This document shows positions 1 through 9,050 of a stretch of 17,898 bases of DNA, one piece after another; position 1 is the first letter of the stretch, and every line of letters begins with the position of its first letter. The position numbers were made by a program, and so were the translations under genes. The notes below the pieces were generated by a model, which searched no databases, was not told the origin of the DNA, and was given only the letters and a program-made list of their open reading frames with translations. The stretch is from CAZZNQ01 sp964655775. Lineage in GTDB: Bacteria; Planctomycetota; Brocadiia; SM23-32. The stretch spans positions 1 through 17,898 of the forward strand of contig CAZZNQ010000085.1 of the NCBI GenBank assembly GCA_964655775.1, read 5' to 3'.

Positions 1-354
1 GTGGAGCCGCTGTACATCCGCGCGGAGCAGGCGGCAGTGCCCCAGCTCAAGCGGGTGATCACGGCCTACGGCGAGCGCGTTGCCATGGCGCCGACGCTGG
101 GCGAGTCGCTGCGCGTGCTATTCAGTGGAGCCCCGGTCCGGGAGCCCGTGCCGGCCGATGACGCGCGTCCGCCTGGGCAGACTGAGCCGAGTGCGCCGGC
201 GGCCCTTCAGCGGACGGTGGATCTGGCCGTTGAGCACTACGAGGCCGCCCAGGCCGCCCTTCGCGACGGAGACTGGGCCGAATACGGTCGCCGAATCGAG
301 CAGATGCGACAGGAACTGGAAGCCCTCCAGGGCATGCTGGCCGAGCAGAAGTGA
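1..354 (+). CDS. UPF0182 family membrane protein, C-terminal fragment
   Basis: Only the last 117 codons are present; the gene begins upstream of the window and ends at TGA 352-354. The GTG at position 1 is very probably an internal valine, not a start. The segment EPLYIRAEQ, then PQLKRVITAYGERVAMAPTLGESL, matches what I know of the C-terminus of UPF0182 (COG1615) proteins, usually about 900-1000 aa with several N-terminal membrane segments. After a Pro-rich linker (residues about 46-67) comes a helical tail containing AALRDGDWAEYGRRIEQM, also typical of the family's extreme C-terminus. The function of the family is unknown. No membrane segment is visible in this fragment, as expected for the soluble tail. 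The sulfatase follows after about 100 bp with its own promoter candidate, so the two are probably not co-transcribed. Confidence 0.8.
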   Translation: MEPLYIRAEQAAVPQLKRVITAYGERVAMAPTLGESLRVLFSGAPVREPVPADDARPPGQTEPSAPAALQRTVDLAVEHYEAAQAALRDGDWAEYGRRIEQMRQELEALQGMLAEQK

Positions 355-368
355 ACTCGCTGCAGAAC

Positions 369-397
369 TTGCCGGTCTCCTCGCCATGCGTTAGATT
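369..397 (+). promoter_or_regulatory. Candidate sigma70-type promoter of the sulfatase-lyase operon
   Basis: TTGCCG (369-374) and TAGATT (392-397) are separated by exactly 17 bp; each matches the consensus at 4 of 6 positions. The site lies about 60 bp upstream of the sulfatase ATG in the only non-coding stretch between the UPF0182 gene and the sulfatase. Confidence 0.4.
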
Positions 398-456
398 GGC
401 ACCGACCTGCATTCACCAGTCCGCGGCCGCAGACGCCGGCCCACAGGAGGCAGACC

Positions 457-1944
457 ATGGCGGACAGACCGAATATCCTGCTCATCTTCACGGACCAGCA
501 ACGAGGGGACACCATCCACGCCGGGGGCAATCCCGTCATCCGGACCCCCAACCTGGATCGGCTGGCGGCGGAAGGGACGCGGTTCAGCAGCGCTTACACC
601 GCCGCTCCCGTCTGCGTGCCCGCTCGCTGCTCGCTGATCACCGGCCAGTATCCGCACAACACGGGTTGCAGCGACAACAGCCACCCCATGCCCGACGACC
701 GGCCCAGCTTCATGGAGCTCCTCACCGAGTCCGGCTACCGCACTCACGGCATCGGCAAGTGCCACTTTACCCCGGACCTGTTCGCCCTGCGGGGCTTCCA
801 GACGCGCGAGGTGCAGGAGGAACTCACCGCAAGCCCGGAGCGCGATGATTACCTGGTCTGGCTGCGCGAGCAGGGCGTGACCCACCTGCACGATCCGCAC
901 GGTGTCCGCGGCGAGATGTACTACATTCCCCAGCCCGCCCAGGTATCGCCCGATCTGCACCCCACCAACTGGGTGGGAGACCGCAGCGTGGAATGGCTGC
1001 GCACCCAGCCCAAATCCGAGCCGTTCTTCCTGTTCAGCAGCTTCATACATCCGCACCCGCCGTTCGCGCCGCCGACCCCGTGGCACAAGCTCTACCGGGC
1101 GCCGTTGATGCCGCTGCCCAAGAGACCCGACTCTTCGGAGGCGCTTCACACGTATGTCAACAAGTTCCAGAACCGGTACAAGTTCCGCGACGCAGGCGTC
1201 GACAACAACCTGATGCGGAACATCAAAGCCTATTATTACGCCTGCATATCGTTCATCGATTACCAGATCGGCAGAATCCTGGCCGCACTCGAGGAGACGA
1301 ACCGGCTGGACGACACGCTGATCTTGTTCCATAGCGACCACGGGGAGTTCCTGGGCGACTACTACTGCTTCGGCAAGCGCAGCATGATGGACGCCACGGC
1401 CCGCGTGCCGCTGCTGGCGCGGTATCCGGATCGTTTCGATGCCGGGGAGGTATGCGACGCCCCGGTGAGCGGGGTGGACGTGATGCCGACGGTGCTGAAC
1501 GCGGCGGGCGTGAGCTGGTCGGGACTGCCCCTCGACGGCCTGGACCTGGCCGAGTCGGCATCGGGCGCTCGCAGCGAGGAACGAACGGTTTACAGTCAGT
1601 ACCAGCGCGATGAGAGGGCCGTGTATATGGCCCTGAACCGCCGCTGGAAGTACTTCTACTCGGTGCCCGACCGTCGCGAATTCCTCTTTGACCGTGTGAG
1701 CGATCCGGACGAACGCCGCAACCAGGCGGGCCTTGTGTTCCGCAGGGGAGTGGTGGCGGAGATGCGCGGGGGACTCATCGACTACTTCCGCAGCCAGGGC
1801 TACACGCGCCCCATCTACGGGAATCGCTGGCGCGACTACCCGCAGCCGTCAGTGCCGGTCGATCCGGACGCCGGGCTGCTGATACAGGATCCCAAGTGGT
1901 CGGTGCCCCTGCAGCACATTCCGGGCTACTCGGACGAAGAATAA
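457..1944 (+). CDS. Sulfatase (type I, formylglycine-dependent)
   Basis: A 495-aa sulfatase of the alkaline-phosphatase superfamily that hydrolyses a sulfate ester on an unidentified substrate, probably a sulfated glycan given the lyase next door. The N-terminus PNILLIFTDQQRGD supplies metal-binding Asp13. C53-V-P-A-R57 is the CxPxR motif in which Cys is oxidised to formylglycine by a maturase not in this window. GKCHF (K101, H103) and HSDHGEFLGD (D294, H295) are the other active-site blocks. AGGAGG at 445-450, six bases before ATG, fixes the start. There is no signal peptide: the protein begins MADRPNILL directly at the first beta strand, unusual beside an exported lyase. It is followed after 18 bp by the lyase gene, so the two form an operon. 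The family is certain; the exact sulfatase subfamily and substrate are not. Confidence 0.95.
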   Translation: MADRPNILLIFTDQQRGDTIHAGGNPVIRTPNLDRLAAEGTRFSSAYTAAPVCVPARCSLITGQYPHNTGCSDNSHPMPDDRPSFMELLTESGYRTHGIGKCHFTPDLFALRGFQTREVQEELTASPERDDYLVWLREQGVTHLHDPHGVRGEMYYIPQPAQVSPDLHPTNWVGDRSVEWLRTQPKSEPFFLFSSFIHPHPPFAPPTPWHKLYRAPLMPLPKRPDSSEALHTYVNKFQNRYKFRDAGVDNNLMRNIKAYYYACISFIDYQIGRILAALEETNRLDDTLILFHSDHGEFLGDYYCFGKRSMMDATARVPLLARYPDRFDAGEVCDAPVSGVDVMPTVLNAAGVSWSGLPLDGLDLAESASGARSEERTVYSQYQRDERAVYMALNRRWKYFYSVPDRREFLFDRVSDPDERRNQAGLVFRRGVVAEMRGGLIDYFRSQGYTRPIYGNRWRDYPQPSVPVDPDAGLLIQDPKWSVPLQHIPGYSDEE

Positions 1945-1962
1945 CCTGAAGCGAGGAAAGCT

Positions 1963-4872
1963 ATGAAGCTCCGTTGGACCGTAGCAGCGCTCTGTGTCGT
2001 CGCCGCCCTGGCAGCCGCGACGTGGACGGGCGCCGACGCACGAGCGGCTGAGAGGCCGAGAAACTGGAGACAGATCGAGAAAGAGATTCAGGCCCACAAC
2101 GCCGCCCGAACGGAGAACGGTGGCCGCATCTCGCTGCGGCTCCTGGGCGAGGAAGCGGGCAAAGACAGCAGTACGATGCCCGAGGCCGCCGTGGACGGCA
2201 ACGTCCACACGCGTTGCGTAACCTGGGGCGTGCCCATTCTCTACCGGATCGAACTGATCGACCGGCTGCCGGTTACGCAGGTCAACTTCATCTGCAGCGA
2301 CTACGCGTCGGCGGAGTCGCCAAAGGACATCCTGGTGACGTTCTCGGACGGCGCGACGGTGAGCAAGACCCTGGAGGTGATCCGGCCGGAGGACCGTCGC
2401 GACAAACCCCGCCAGACCATCGAAGTGAACCGGGAGATCGAGTGGGTCGAGGTGAAGATCCTTTCCACGCATCCCGGTGCCCTGAATCCTCAGACCGGCA
2501 GGCGCATCAACTACGGCGGCATCGGCGAGATCGAGGTGATCACCAGCGCCGACCTGTCTCCCTACCTGTCCGTGACAGACTACAATCCGGAAGCTCCGGT
2601 CTACGTGTCAGGCGGATCGCCTCGGAGTGACTACTCCGACGTCAAAGTGACTCTTCCTGATCCGATCCCCCTCGGCCGTCATCCCGGCATATACCTGACG
2701 CGCGAAGAGATCGTCGAGATGCGGGAGACGATGAAGCAGGACCCGCGCGCGGTGGAGATGGTGGAGAAGCTGATCTCCACATGCGACGAATGGCTCGATA
2801 GGGAGATCGTGCACCCCGACCCGGCCGTGCCCGCGCAGATGCGCGACCGCGGCGACGCCCAGGCGCAGGCGCACGATCTGATGAGCAAGATGGCCGGGTG
2901 GTTTGGGTGGGCCTACCAACTCACCGATGACGAACGCTACGCCGAGAAGGCGCGGGAGATACTGGTGGGCTACGCGCGTCTCTACCCGGACGACTACAAG
3001 GAGCACAAGGGCGTTCACTCGGGCGATACTTCCAAGGTGATGGCCCAGCGTCTGAGTGAGGCGATGTGGCTGCTGCCGCTCATCCAGTCGTACGACATGG
3101 TTCACGACGCCGAATGCATGAGTGACGCCGACCGCCGGCTGGTGGAGAACGATCTGATCCGCACGGCGATCACGTTCATCAACAGCAAGCGCTCGGGGCA
3201 AGAGGAAGTGGACCGCCGTGACCGACAGGACGCCGATTGGCGGACGGCCGAACCGGCGCAGGCGCGCGGCGCAGTGGGCAACTGGATGAACTTCTACAAC
3301 GCCGCCTACCTGCAGGGCGGTATCGTGCTGGAGGACCGGAACTGGATCGACATCGCCGCGGCCAACACGCGTTACATGATCGCCAACGGCATCGGCGAGG
3401 ACGGCATGTGGAAGGAGGGCGCCATCGGCTACCAGCTCTTCGCCCGCAACGCGCTGGTCGCCTGCATGGAGCCGCTGGCCCGCAAGGGCATTGACGTCTA
3501 CGGTTTCCAGCAGTGCAAGGCGAAGAACCTGTGGGACTCGCCACTGAAGTACGCTTATCCGGACGGCACCGCACCGGGCATCAACGACTCCGGCCGTACA
3601 GCCGTCGGCGGAACCTGGACCGCGATGGCTTACGACTATGCCTACCTGCGCTACGGTGATCCGAACTACGGGAAGCTCGTCAACGACGCGCCGCGACAGG
3701 TGTTCCAGTCCGCGGGCTGCTACTTCCCGACGCGCATTTACCGCGAATTGCCCGAGAGGCCGATCGAGGGCCTGGGTAGCGTGATCTTCGATGCTCTCGG
3801 CTACGCCATACTGCGCGGCAAAGACGCGGGGGACGAGACGTTCCTGCTGATGGACTACGGTCCGCACGGAGGCACGCACGGGCACCCGGACAAGCTCAAC
3901 CTGATACTCTTCGCCGACGGCGACGAGTTGGCCGGTGAACCGCAGGGCTACCGGTACGAGGATGCGCGGCACGGCGAGTGGACCCGCCCGAGCATCGCCC
4001 ACTGGACGCTATCCGTCGACGAACATGCCCAGTCGCCGACCACCGGGAAGCTGCTGTGCTTCCACGACGCCGGGGACGTCAAGATCATGCGCGGCGTCTC
4101 GGACGGCGCGTATCCAGGCGTTGTCCTGGACCGCACCGTCGTCCAGATGCCCGGCTACGTGGTGGACCTGTACAGGGCCTGGGGCCCGGCCGAGCACACG
4201 TTCGACTATCCGCTTTGCTTCCGCGGTACGTTGGACGCCCTGGACGGGATCGATCCCGCGAGCCTGCAGCCGATGGGGCCCTCGACCAAACGAGGGTACA
4301 AACACATTCTCGCCTCACGCGTGATGCAGGGGGCTGAAGACTGGAGTGGTACGTGGAGCCGCGATGCGGCCGAACCGGTGCTCGAGTCCGAGACGACCGA
4401 TGCCCGGGCAGGCCATCCGGCCAATAAGGTCACGGCCACGGTCCTTGGCGGGCCCGGCAGCACCGTCTTCGCCGGCACGGTGCCCGGCGACCGTCATCAG
4501 GCGGTCGTCAGGCGCCACGGGCGCGAGGCAGTGTTCGCCGTGGTGGTGGATCCCTACATGGCATCGGACGCGGTCGAGTCGATCAGGCTGCTGGATACCG
4601 GTGGGCCGGTTCCAGCCTACGGCGTGGCCGTGAAGCGAGCCGACGCCGGGACGGACCTGATCGTCGTGCGCGCCGACCAGCAGCGAGAAGGCAATCCGGC
4701 CGCGCCGACCTCGTTCCGTTCCGGGAAGACGGATGCCCTGGTATCGGTCGTGCGTTTGGATGCGGAGGGAGAACCCGTCGAGATGGGCATGATCGGCGGC
4801 ACCGCGCTCACGTTCGGCGACCGCAGGCTGCTGCCCGAGGCGGGCATCCGCTGGCGGAAGTCGGAGGAATAG
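1963..4872 (+). CDS. Secreted heparinase II/III-like polysaccharide lyase with N-terminal discoidin-like domain
   Basis: A 969-aa exported protein. Residues 1-28 are a signal peptide (KLR, a hydrophobic core, and ARA before residue 29), giving a periplasmic or secreted product. Residues about 55-195 resemble an F5/8 type C (discoidin) domain (AAVDGNVHTR near the start, ending GGIGEIEVI), likely glycan-binding. Residues about 230-600 look like the alpha-helical toroid of heparinase/alginate lyases, with GNWMNFYNAAYLQGG (N440, W441, N443). The C-terminal half holds GPHGGTHGHPDKLNL (H639, H641, D643), the recognisable block of the heparinase II/III beta-sandwich domain. Expected chemistry is beta-elimination at uronic acids, with substrate unknown. 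GAGG at 1953-1956, six bases before ATG, is the ribosome site. It is co-transcribed with the sulfatase, which fits removal of sulfate and cleavage of the same polymer. The CAZy family could not be assigned by eye. Confidence 0.85.
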   Translation: MKLRWTVAALCVVAALAAATWTGADARAAERPRNWRQIEKEIQAHNAARTENGGRISLRLLGEEAGKDSSTMPEAAVDGNVHTRCVTWGVPILYRIELIDRLPVTQVNFICSDYASAESPKDILVTFSDGATVSKTLEVIRPEDRRDKPRQTIEVNREIEWVEVKILSTHPGALNPQTGRRINYGGIGEIEVITSADLSPYLSVTDYNPEAPVYVSGGSPRSDYSDVKVTLPDPIPLGRHPGIYLTREEIVEMRETMKQDPRAVEMVEKLISTCDEWLDREIVHPDPAVPAQMRDRGDAQAQAHDLMSKMAGWFGWAYQLTDDERYAEKAREILVGYARLYPDDYKEHKGVHSGDTSKVMAQRLSEAMWLLPLIQSYDMVHDAECMSDADRRLVENDLIRTAITFINSKRSGQEEVDRRDRQDADWRTAEPAQARGAVGNWMNFYNAAYLQGGIVLEDRNWIDIAAANTRYMIANGIGEDGMWKEGAIGYQLFARNALVACMEPLARKGIDVYGFQQCKAKNLWDSPLKYAYPDGTAPGINDSGRTAVGGTWTAMAYDYAYLRYGDPNYGKLVNDAPRQVFQSAGCYFPTRIYRELPERPIEGLGSVIFDALGYAILRGKDAGDETFLLMDYGPHGGTHGHPDKLNLILFADGDELAGEPQGYRYEDARHGEWTRPSIAHWTLSVDEHAQSPTTGKLLCFHDAGDVKIMRGVSDGAYPGVVLDRTVVQMPGYVVDLYRAWGPAEHTFDYPLCFRGTLDALDGIDPASLQPMGPSTKRGYKHILASRVMQGAEDWSGTWSRDAAEPVLESETTDARAGHPANKVTATVLGGPGSTVFAGTVPGDRHQAVVRRHGREAVFAVVVDPYMASDAVESIRLLDTGGPVPAYGVAVKRADAGTDLIVVRADQQREGNPAAPTSFRSGKTDALVSVVRLDAEGEPVEMGMIGGTALTFGDRRLLPEAGIRWRKSEE

Positions 4873-4921
4873 GGCAGCTAAGCGGTGTTACATAATCACT
4901 CCACTGTTTGGCTTGCAGCAA

Positions 4922-4978
4922 CGCGGCCGGGACGGCCGCGCTACCCCTGCAATGGGTAGAGCGGGGCGTCTTGCCCCG
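4922..4978. repeat. Three tandem stem-loops between convergent genes (REP-like or terminator)
   Basis: The 150-bp gap between the lyase stop and the end of the membrane protein gene contains three perfect hairpins nearly end to end: CGCGGCC/GGCCGCG (4922-4928 and 4934-4940, 5-nt loop), CTACCC/GGGTAG (4941-4946 and 4954-4959, 7-nt loop), CGGGGC/GCCCCG (4962-4967 and 4973-4978, 5-nt loop). No T-run follows on either strand, so a classical intrinsic terminator is not supported. The arrangement suggests a bidirectional transcription block or an interspersed palindromic repeat. Nothing else was seen in the gap. Confidence 0.6.
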
Positions 4979-5022
4979 ATGCGCCGATGAAACAGAACCG
5001 GCGAAGACTAATGTTCGCCCCC

Positions 5023-6945
5023 TTAGAAGCCGGCGATGGCGCCTTCGCTGATTGTGCGCACGATGGTGGATACCACCTTCGTGGACGATTCCGCCATGAT
5101 GAGGCCGATGAAGAACACGCGTGTCTGCCGCAGCATCCGGCCGCTGCCGTATTTCATCAGCGACACCTTGATGAGCCATCCGATCAGGAACGGCAGCCAC
5201 ATCCGGTCCGCCGACCAGTTCGATATGGTCAGCAGGCCGATCGAGTGGACGGGCCACCAGTAGAACCGGGCGCGCAGGAACATGACCAGTCCCGTCAGCA
5301 CCAGCCCGATTCCGAACGGCAACCACTCCGCCTGCGCGGTGGCCCGTGGACGCGATATGAACGCGTGGGCCGATGAGAACGCGCTCTCCGCGTTCGTCAG
5401 CATGCCCCATGGGCTGGAGAAGTTCAGCCCGCCGCGCAGGTAGGCCTCGTCCAGGAACGTCCAAGTGGACACTCCCAGCGCGAGCGCCAGCGCGGCTGCG
5501 AGCGCAGGCAGCAACCAGCGCCGGTGCTTCTCCATTACCTCGCTGATCCGGAACGAGTGTATGGACGCCGGACCCAGGCCGACGTTGTGCATGAACACCC
5601 GGGGCATCATACAGGCGATGACGGCGCCGGCGCCGCCGAATATGTGACCGCCGCTCAGGCTGTGCAGCAACTGGCCGGGCCGCCAGATGAGCCAGGTCTG
5701 GTAGAGGCCGCTCTGGGATACGAGACGCGCGTGCACGATCTGGATGCAGAGCAGCACCGCGAAGAACGAGATCGCCGCGATGACGCGCATGTCGTAGTAC
5801 AGCATCCACCCTATGGTGCCGACCGTGCAGAGGGTGAACCCCCAGAATGCCACGCGATAGGACACCGGCTCTGCCGAGTCGTCCACCTGCTTGCCGATGC
5901 CCAAAGCCTTGCGGAAGACGTCGGCCAGGTGCCGGCGCGTCATGAACAGTGCGCCGATGGTGAAGGCGATGTAGGATCCGGCCTGCTGCCACTGCATGAG
6001 GGGACTCCAGGTGCCTCCTGCGTGCAGCGGCGAGCCGATCCACGCGGCCGTTTGCAGCTCGAAACGCCCGAAGAAGTAGAACAGCCATATGCTCAGGCTC
6101 ACGTCTGCGGGCACCAGGTATGCGAATCCGATGACGCTCCACCACAGCCGCAGGTTGGCCATGTACATGTTGGACAGCGGTGTGTCGGCCAGCACGTCCG
6201 CCATCGGGATGTCGATGCCCCAGGTCTGAGAGCCCCCCATGAACACCGGCACCGCCCGGAGTAGACGGAAAGCGAACCCGCCGACGAAACCGACCAGGAA
6301 GGCACGGTTGTAGAAGATGGTGGGCAACAGCCGCCGAGAGCCGCTGCCCTCCGTGAAGTCCATCGGCACCCGTGCAAGCGGGAACAGCAGGTGCTCCCTG
6401 TCCACCCATTGCCGACGCAGTATCGCCATCATGAACACGATGGCGAAGTGGAACAGCCCCATGAACACGATCCATGCGGTGAGGGGCCGGGCCCAGTGGG
6501 TCCACGGCACGCGACGCTCCTCCCCCTGGCCCTCGTAGAAGTCGCGGATCGCGATCGAGTTGGGGCTCTTGGAAACGAGGAGGTCCGAGGGCACGGCTTC
6601 CAGCGACGAGGTCTTCCACTGAATGTCCGGCCGGGCGGCCACGTAAGGGGGAGCCGCCAGCATCGGCAGCCAGAAGCGCATCAGTCCGCTGCTGGGGATA
6701 ACGCTCCCCACAATCAGCATGCACCAGATGAGCATCATCTCGGCATGGCGCAGGCCCTTCCCGCGGCGGACGAGTTTGATCACCACGTTGACGACCAGCA
6801 CGGCCACCACGAGCATGAACACGGCCGACTCGGGGAAGTGGCCTTCGGTGGTCCAGCCGTACCCTCGACTCAGGCCGGCGAGTATGTCGCCCCAGGCAAG
6901 GAAGGCGACGAAGACGAGTCCGATGAGGAAGGCGCGCCAGGTCAT
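5023..6945 (-). CDS. Multi-pass membrane protein, DUF6785/DUF6784-like, paralog A
   Basis: A 640-aa integral membrane protein with about 12-14 hydrophobic segments (for example residues 4-22, 41-60, 67-86, 153-175, 215-235, 268-295, 364-407, 542-558, 608-628). It is clearly homologous over its whole length to the next two minus-strand genes. Shared blocks are WTTEGHFPE (31-39), MLIWCMLI (about 71-78), REHLLFPLARVP (183-194), LVPADVSLSIW (277-287), SQSGLYQTWLIW (410-421) and RARFYWWPVHSIG (558-570). I associate this pattern with the DUF6785/DUF6784 proteins of Planctomycetota and relatives, sometimes described as oligopeptide-transporter-like; this is recollection, not a search. No catalytic motif is seen. 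The start MTWRAF matches the start of paralog B. The Shine-Dalgarno is weak. A transport role is inferred from topology and from the neighbouring glycan-degrading enzymes. Confidence 0.85.
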   Translation of the reverse strand: MTWRAFLIGLVFVAFLAWGDILAGLSRGYGWTTEGHFPESAVFMLVVAVLVVNVVIKLVRRGKGLRHAEMMLIWCMLIVGSVIPSSGLMRFWLPMLAAPPYVAARPDIQWKTSSLEAVPSDLLVSKSPNSIAIRDFYEGQGEERRVPWTHWARPLTAWIVFMGLFHFAIVFMMAILRRQWVDREHLLFPLARVPMDFTEGSGSRRLLPTIFYNRAFLVGFVGGFAFRLLRAVPVFMGGSQTWGIDIPMADVLADTPLSNMYMANLRLWWSVIGFAYLVPADVSLSIWLFYFFGRFELQTAAWIGSPLHAGGTWSPLMQWQQAGSYIAFTIGALFMTRRHLADVFRKALGIGKQVDDSAEPVSYRVAFWGFTLCTVGTIGWMLYYDMRVIAAISFFAVLLCIQIVHARLVSQSGLYQTWLIWRPGQLLHSLSGGHIFGGAGAVIACMMPRVFMHNVGLGPASIHSFRISEVMEKHRRWLLPALAAALALALGVSTWTFLDEAYLRGGLNFSSPWGMLTNAESAFSSAHAFISRPRATAQAEWLPFGIGLVLTGLVMFLRARFYWWPVHSIGLLTISNWSADRMWLPFLIGWLIKVSLMKYGSGRMLRQTRVFFIGLIMAESSTKVVSTIVRTISEGAIAGF

Positions 6946-6987
6946 CGCGGGGTCTCACTGCCGAAATGAACACACCAGAGACTGAAA

Positions 6988-7016
6988 AGAATAGCAGGGC
7001 GCGAACGCAACTTCAA
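6988..7016 (-). promoter_or_regulatory. Promoter of paralog A
   Basis: Reading the minus strand, TTGAAG (complement of 7011-7016), a 17-bp spacer ending CCCTGC, and TATTCT (complement of 6988-6993), with the -10 ending 42 bases before the ATG. Layout and bases closely match the promoters in front of paralogs B and C, which raises confidence. Confidence 0.6.
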
Positions 7017-7080
7017 AGGCGGGCACGCCACGGCGTGAGATAGTGCTCGCGCGCGACCGGTGCCAAGCCTCCAGAGCCCC

Positions 7081-9003
7081 TCAGAACCCGGCGATGGCCC
7101 CCTTGCTGGCCAGACCGACTATCTGCGCAACGAACGTCATCGACGCTTCCGCAAGTATCAGGCCGATGAAGAAGAGCCGCGCCCTGGCCATGGCGCGGCC
7201 TCCCCCCAGCTTCATCATTCCCACTTTGGTAAGCCACCCGAGCAGGAAGGGCAGCCACATGCGGTCCGCGGGCCAGTTGGATATGGCCAGCAGCCCTATG
7301 CTGTGGATCGGCCACCAGTAGAACCGCGCCCGCAGGAACATGATCACCCCCGTCAGCCCGATGCCGATCCCGAACGGCAACCATTCCGCCTGCGCGATCT
7401 GATCGGGACGCTCGATCTTCTGGTGGGCGGCGTTCAGCATGTTCTGGGGATTCGTTACGCCTCCCCAGTTGGTGCTAAAGTTCAGCGCACCGCGATCGTA
7501 TGCCTCCTCCATGTACACCCAGGACGAGACCGCAATCGCGGCGACTACGGCGAGCCCGATCGCGGGCGCGAGCCACTTCTTGCGCCGACCGAACACCGTC
7601 GAAATGCGAAAAGACTGCATCGCCGCCGGTGCCAGGTAAAGGTTGTGCATCATGGTGCCGTGCTGCATGTGCGCCAGCACGGCGCCCGCCGGGCCTAACG
7701 CGTGGCCCAGCGTCAGGCTGTGGAGCAGGTCAGGGGGGCTCCACATCAGCCACGTCCAGTAGAGCCCGCTCTGTGACACGACGCGCGCGTGCACGAACTG
7801 CGTGCACATCAGGATCAGCATCAGCAGCGCCGCCGTCCACCACTGCATGCCGTGCAAGCAGAACCATAGCCCCGCAGCGAAGACGCAGAAGGTCAGTCCC
7901 CAAAAGGCGACGCGGTATGGGACCGGCTCGCCAGAATCGACGGGCTTCTTTCCCAGTCCGACCGCCGACCGGAACACCTCGACCAGGTGGCGCCTCATCA
8001 TGTAGGCCGCGCCGACTGTGAAGGCGAAGTACGAGCCCGCCTGCTGCCAGCGCATAAGCGGGCTCCAGGTGCCTCCGTAGTGCAAAGGGGAGTTTGCCCA
8101 GGCGGCTGTCTGGAGCTCCATCCGCCCGAAGAGGTAGAAGAACCAGATGCTCAGCGAGACGTCGGCGGGAACGAGAAACGCGAACCCGATGGGCATGTAC
8201 CACAGGGGGAAGTTCGCGAAGTAGGTGTAGCGCAGCGGAGTCGCCTGGAAGACGTCGCTGAGCGGAAGCATGAGGTTCCACGGCTGATCGGCGCCCAGGA
8301 ACACTGGAACCGCCCGCAGCAGGCGGAAGACCGCTGTGCCGACGAAGCCCACTACAAAAGCCTTCTGCCCGAACACCGACGGCAACAGGCCGGCTTGCCC
8401 CGCTCCCTCGGTGAACTCCAATGGCACCCGTGCGAGTGGGAAGAGCAGATGCTCCTTGTCCACCCATTGGCGGCGCAGTATGGCGCACATGAAGACGGCG
8501 GCCGCAAAGAACACCGCGATGAAGGCCAGCCACTGCACCATCGGCGGCAGCCAGCGGCTCCACGGGATCCGGCCCTCCTCGCCGCGTCCCTCGTAGAACT
8601 GGCGGGCCGCGACGGATTTCGGGTCCTTGGTCAGCACAAGGTCGTCCGGTGCGTGCCGGAGGAACGTGTCCCGCCAGGTGATGTCCGTCCGAGCGCTGAA
8701 GTAGGCGGGCCCGGCGAGCATCGGGAACCAGAAGCGCATCAGGCCCGTGCTGGGGATGGTCGCGCCGCAGATCAGCATGCACCAGATCAGCATCAGTTCC
8801 GGCCGCGTCAGGCCCCATCGGCGCCGCAGAAGCTGGATGAGCACGTTCAGGACAAGCACGACGAACACGAACAGGAACACGGCGGCCTCGGGAAAGTGGC
8901 CCTCAGTGGTCCACGTGTAGCCGTGGCTCAGCCCGGCGATGATGTCGACCCAGCACATCACGGCGATAAGGGCGATGGAGATGGCCGCTGCACGCCAGGT
9001 CAT
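7081..9003 (-). CDS. Multi-pass membrane protein, DUF6785/DUF6784-like, paralog B
   Basis: A 640-aa membrane protein and tandem duplicate of its two neighbours, with the same blocks: WTTEGHFPE, LMLIWCMLICG, KEHLLFPLARVP, LVPADVSLSIWFFYLFGR, SQSGLYWTWLMW and FYWWPIHSIGL. The frame is open 48 bases further upstream to a TTG. I chose the ATG at 9001-9003 because it has GGAG eight bases before it, gives MTWRAAA exactly parallel to MTWRAF of paralog A, and leaves the promoter candidate (9051-9079) upstream. It ends in GAIAGF, as paralog A does, whereas C ends in GKIPRW; from this tail and the similar promoter spacers, A and B look like the closer pair. The substrate is unknown. The long reading frame on the opposite strand is a shadow of GC-rich codon use. 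Confidence 0.85.
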   Translation of the reverse strand: MTWRAAAISIALIAVMCWVDIIAGLSHGYTWTTEGHFPEAAVFLFVFVVLVLNVLIQLLRRRWGLTRPELMLIWCMLICGATIPSTGLMRFWFPMLAGPAYFSARTDITWRDTFLRHAPDDLVLTKDPKSVAARQFYEGRGEEGRIPWSRWLPPMVQWLAFIAVFFAAAVFMCAILRRQWVDKEHLLFPLARVPLEFTEGAGQAGLLPSVFGQKAFVVGFVGTAVFRLLRAVPVFLGADQPWNLMLPLSDVFQATPLRYTYFANFPLWYMPIGFAFLVPADVSLSIWFFYLFGRMELQTAAWANSPLHYGGTWSPLMRWQQAGSYFAFTVGAAYMMRRHLVEVFRSAVGLGKKPVDSGEPVPYRVAFWGLTFCVFAAGLWFCLHGMQWWTAALLMLILMCTQFVHARVVSQSGLYWTWLMWSPPDLLHSLTLGHALGPAGAVLAHMQHGTMMHNLYLAPAAMQSFRISTVFGRRKKWLAPAIGLAVVAAIAVSSWVYMEEAYDRGALNFSTNWGGVTNPQNMLNAAHQKIERPDQIAQAEWLPFGIGIGLTGVIMFLRARFYWWPIHSIGLLAISNWPADRMWLPFLLGWLTKVGMMKLGGGRAMARARLFFIGLILAEASMTFVAQIVGLASKGAIAGF

Positions 9004-9050
9004 GGGGGTTCTCCGGAACGGACTCCCTTCGGACGTCACTGCAGGCCGCA

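Noticed and set aside
2608..4002. A 464-codon minus-strand frame inside the lyase gene
   Set aside because: Fully antisense to a gene with clear domains and signal peptide; no ribosome site or recognisable motif.
4808..6973. A 721-codon minus-strand frame overlapping paralog A
   Set aside because: It is a shifted frame of the same strand as paralog A with Arg/Pro/Ala-rich composition and no membrane segments, and it runs through the intergenic hairpins and into the lyase 3' end.
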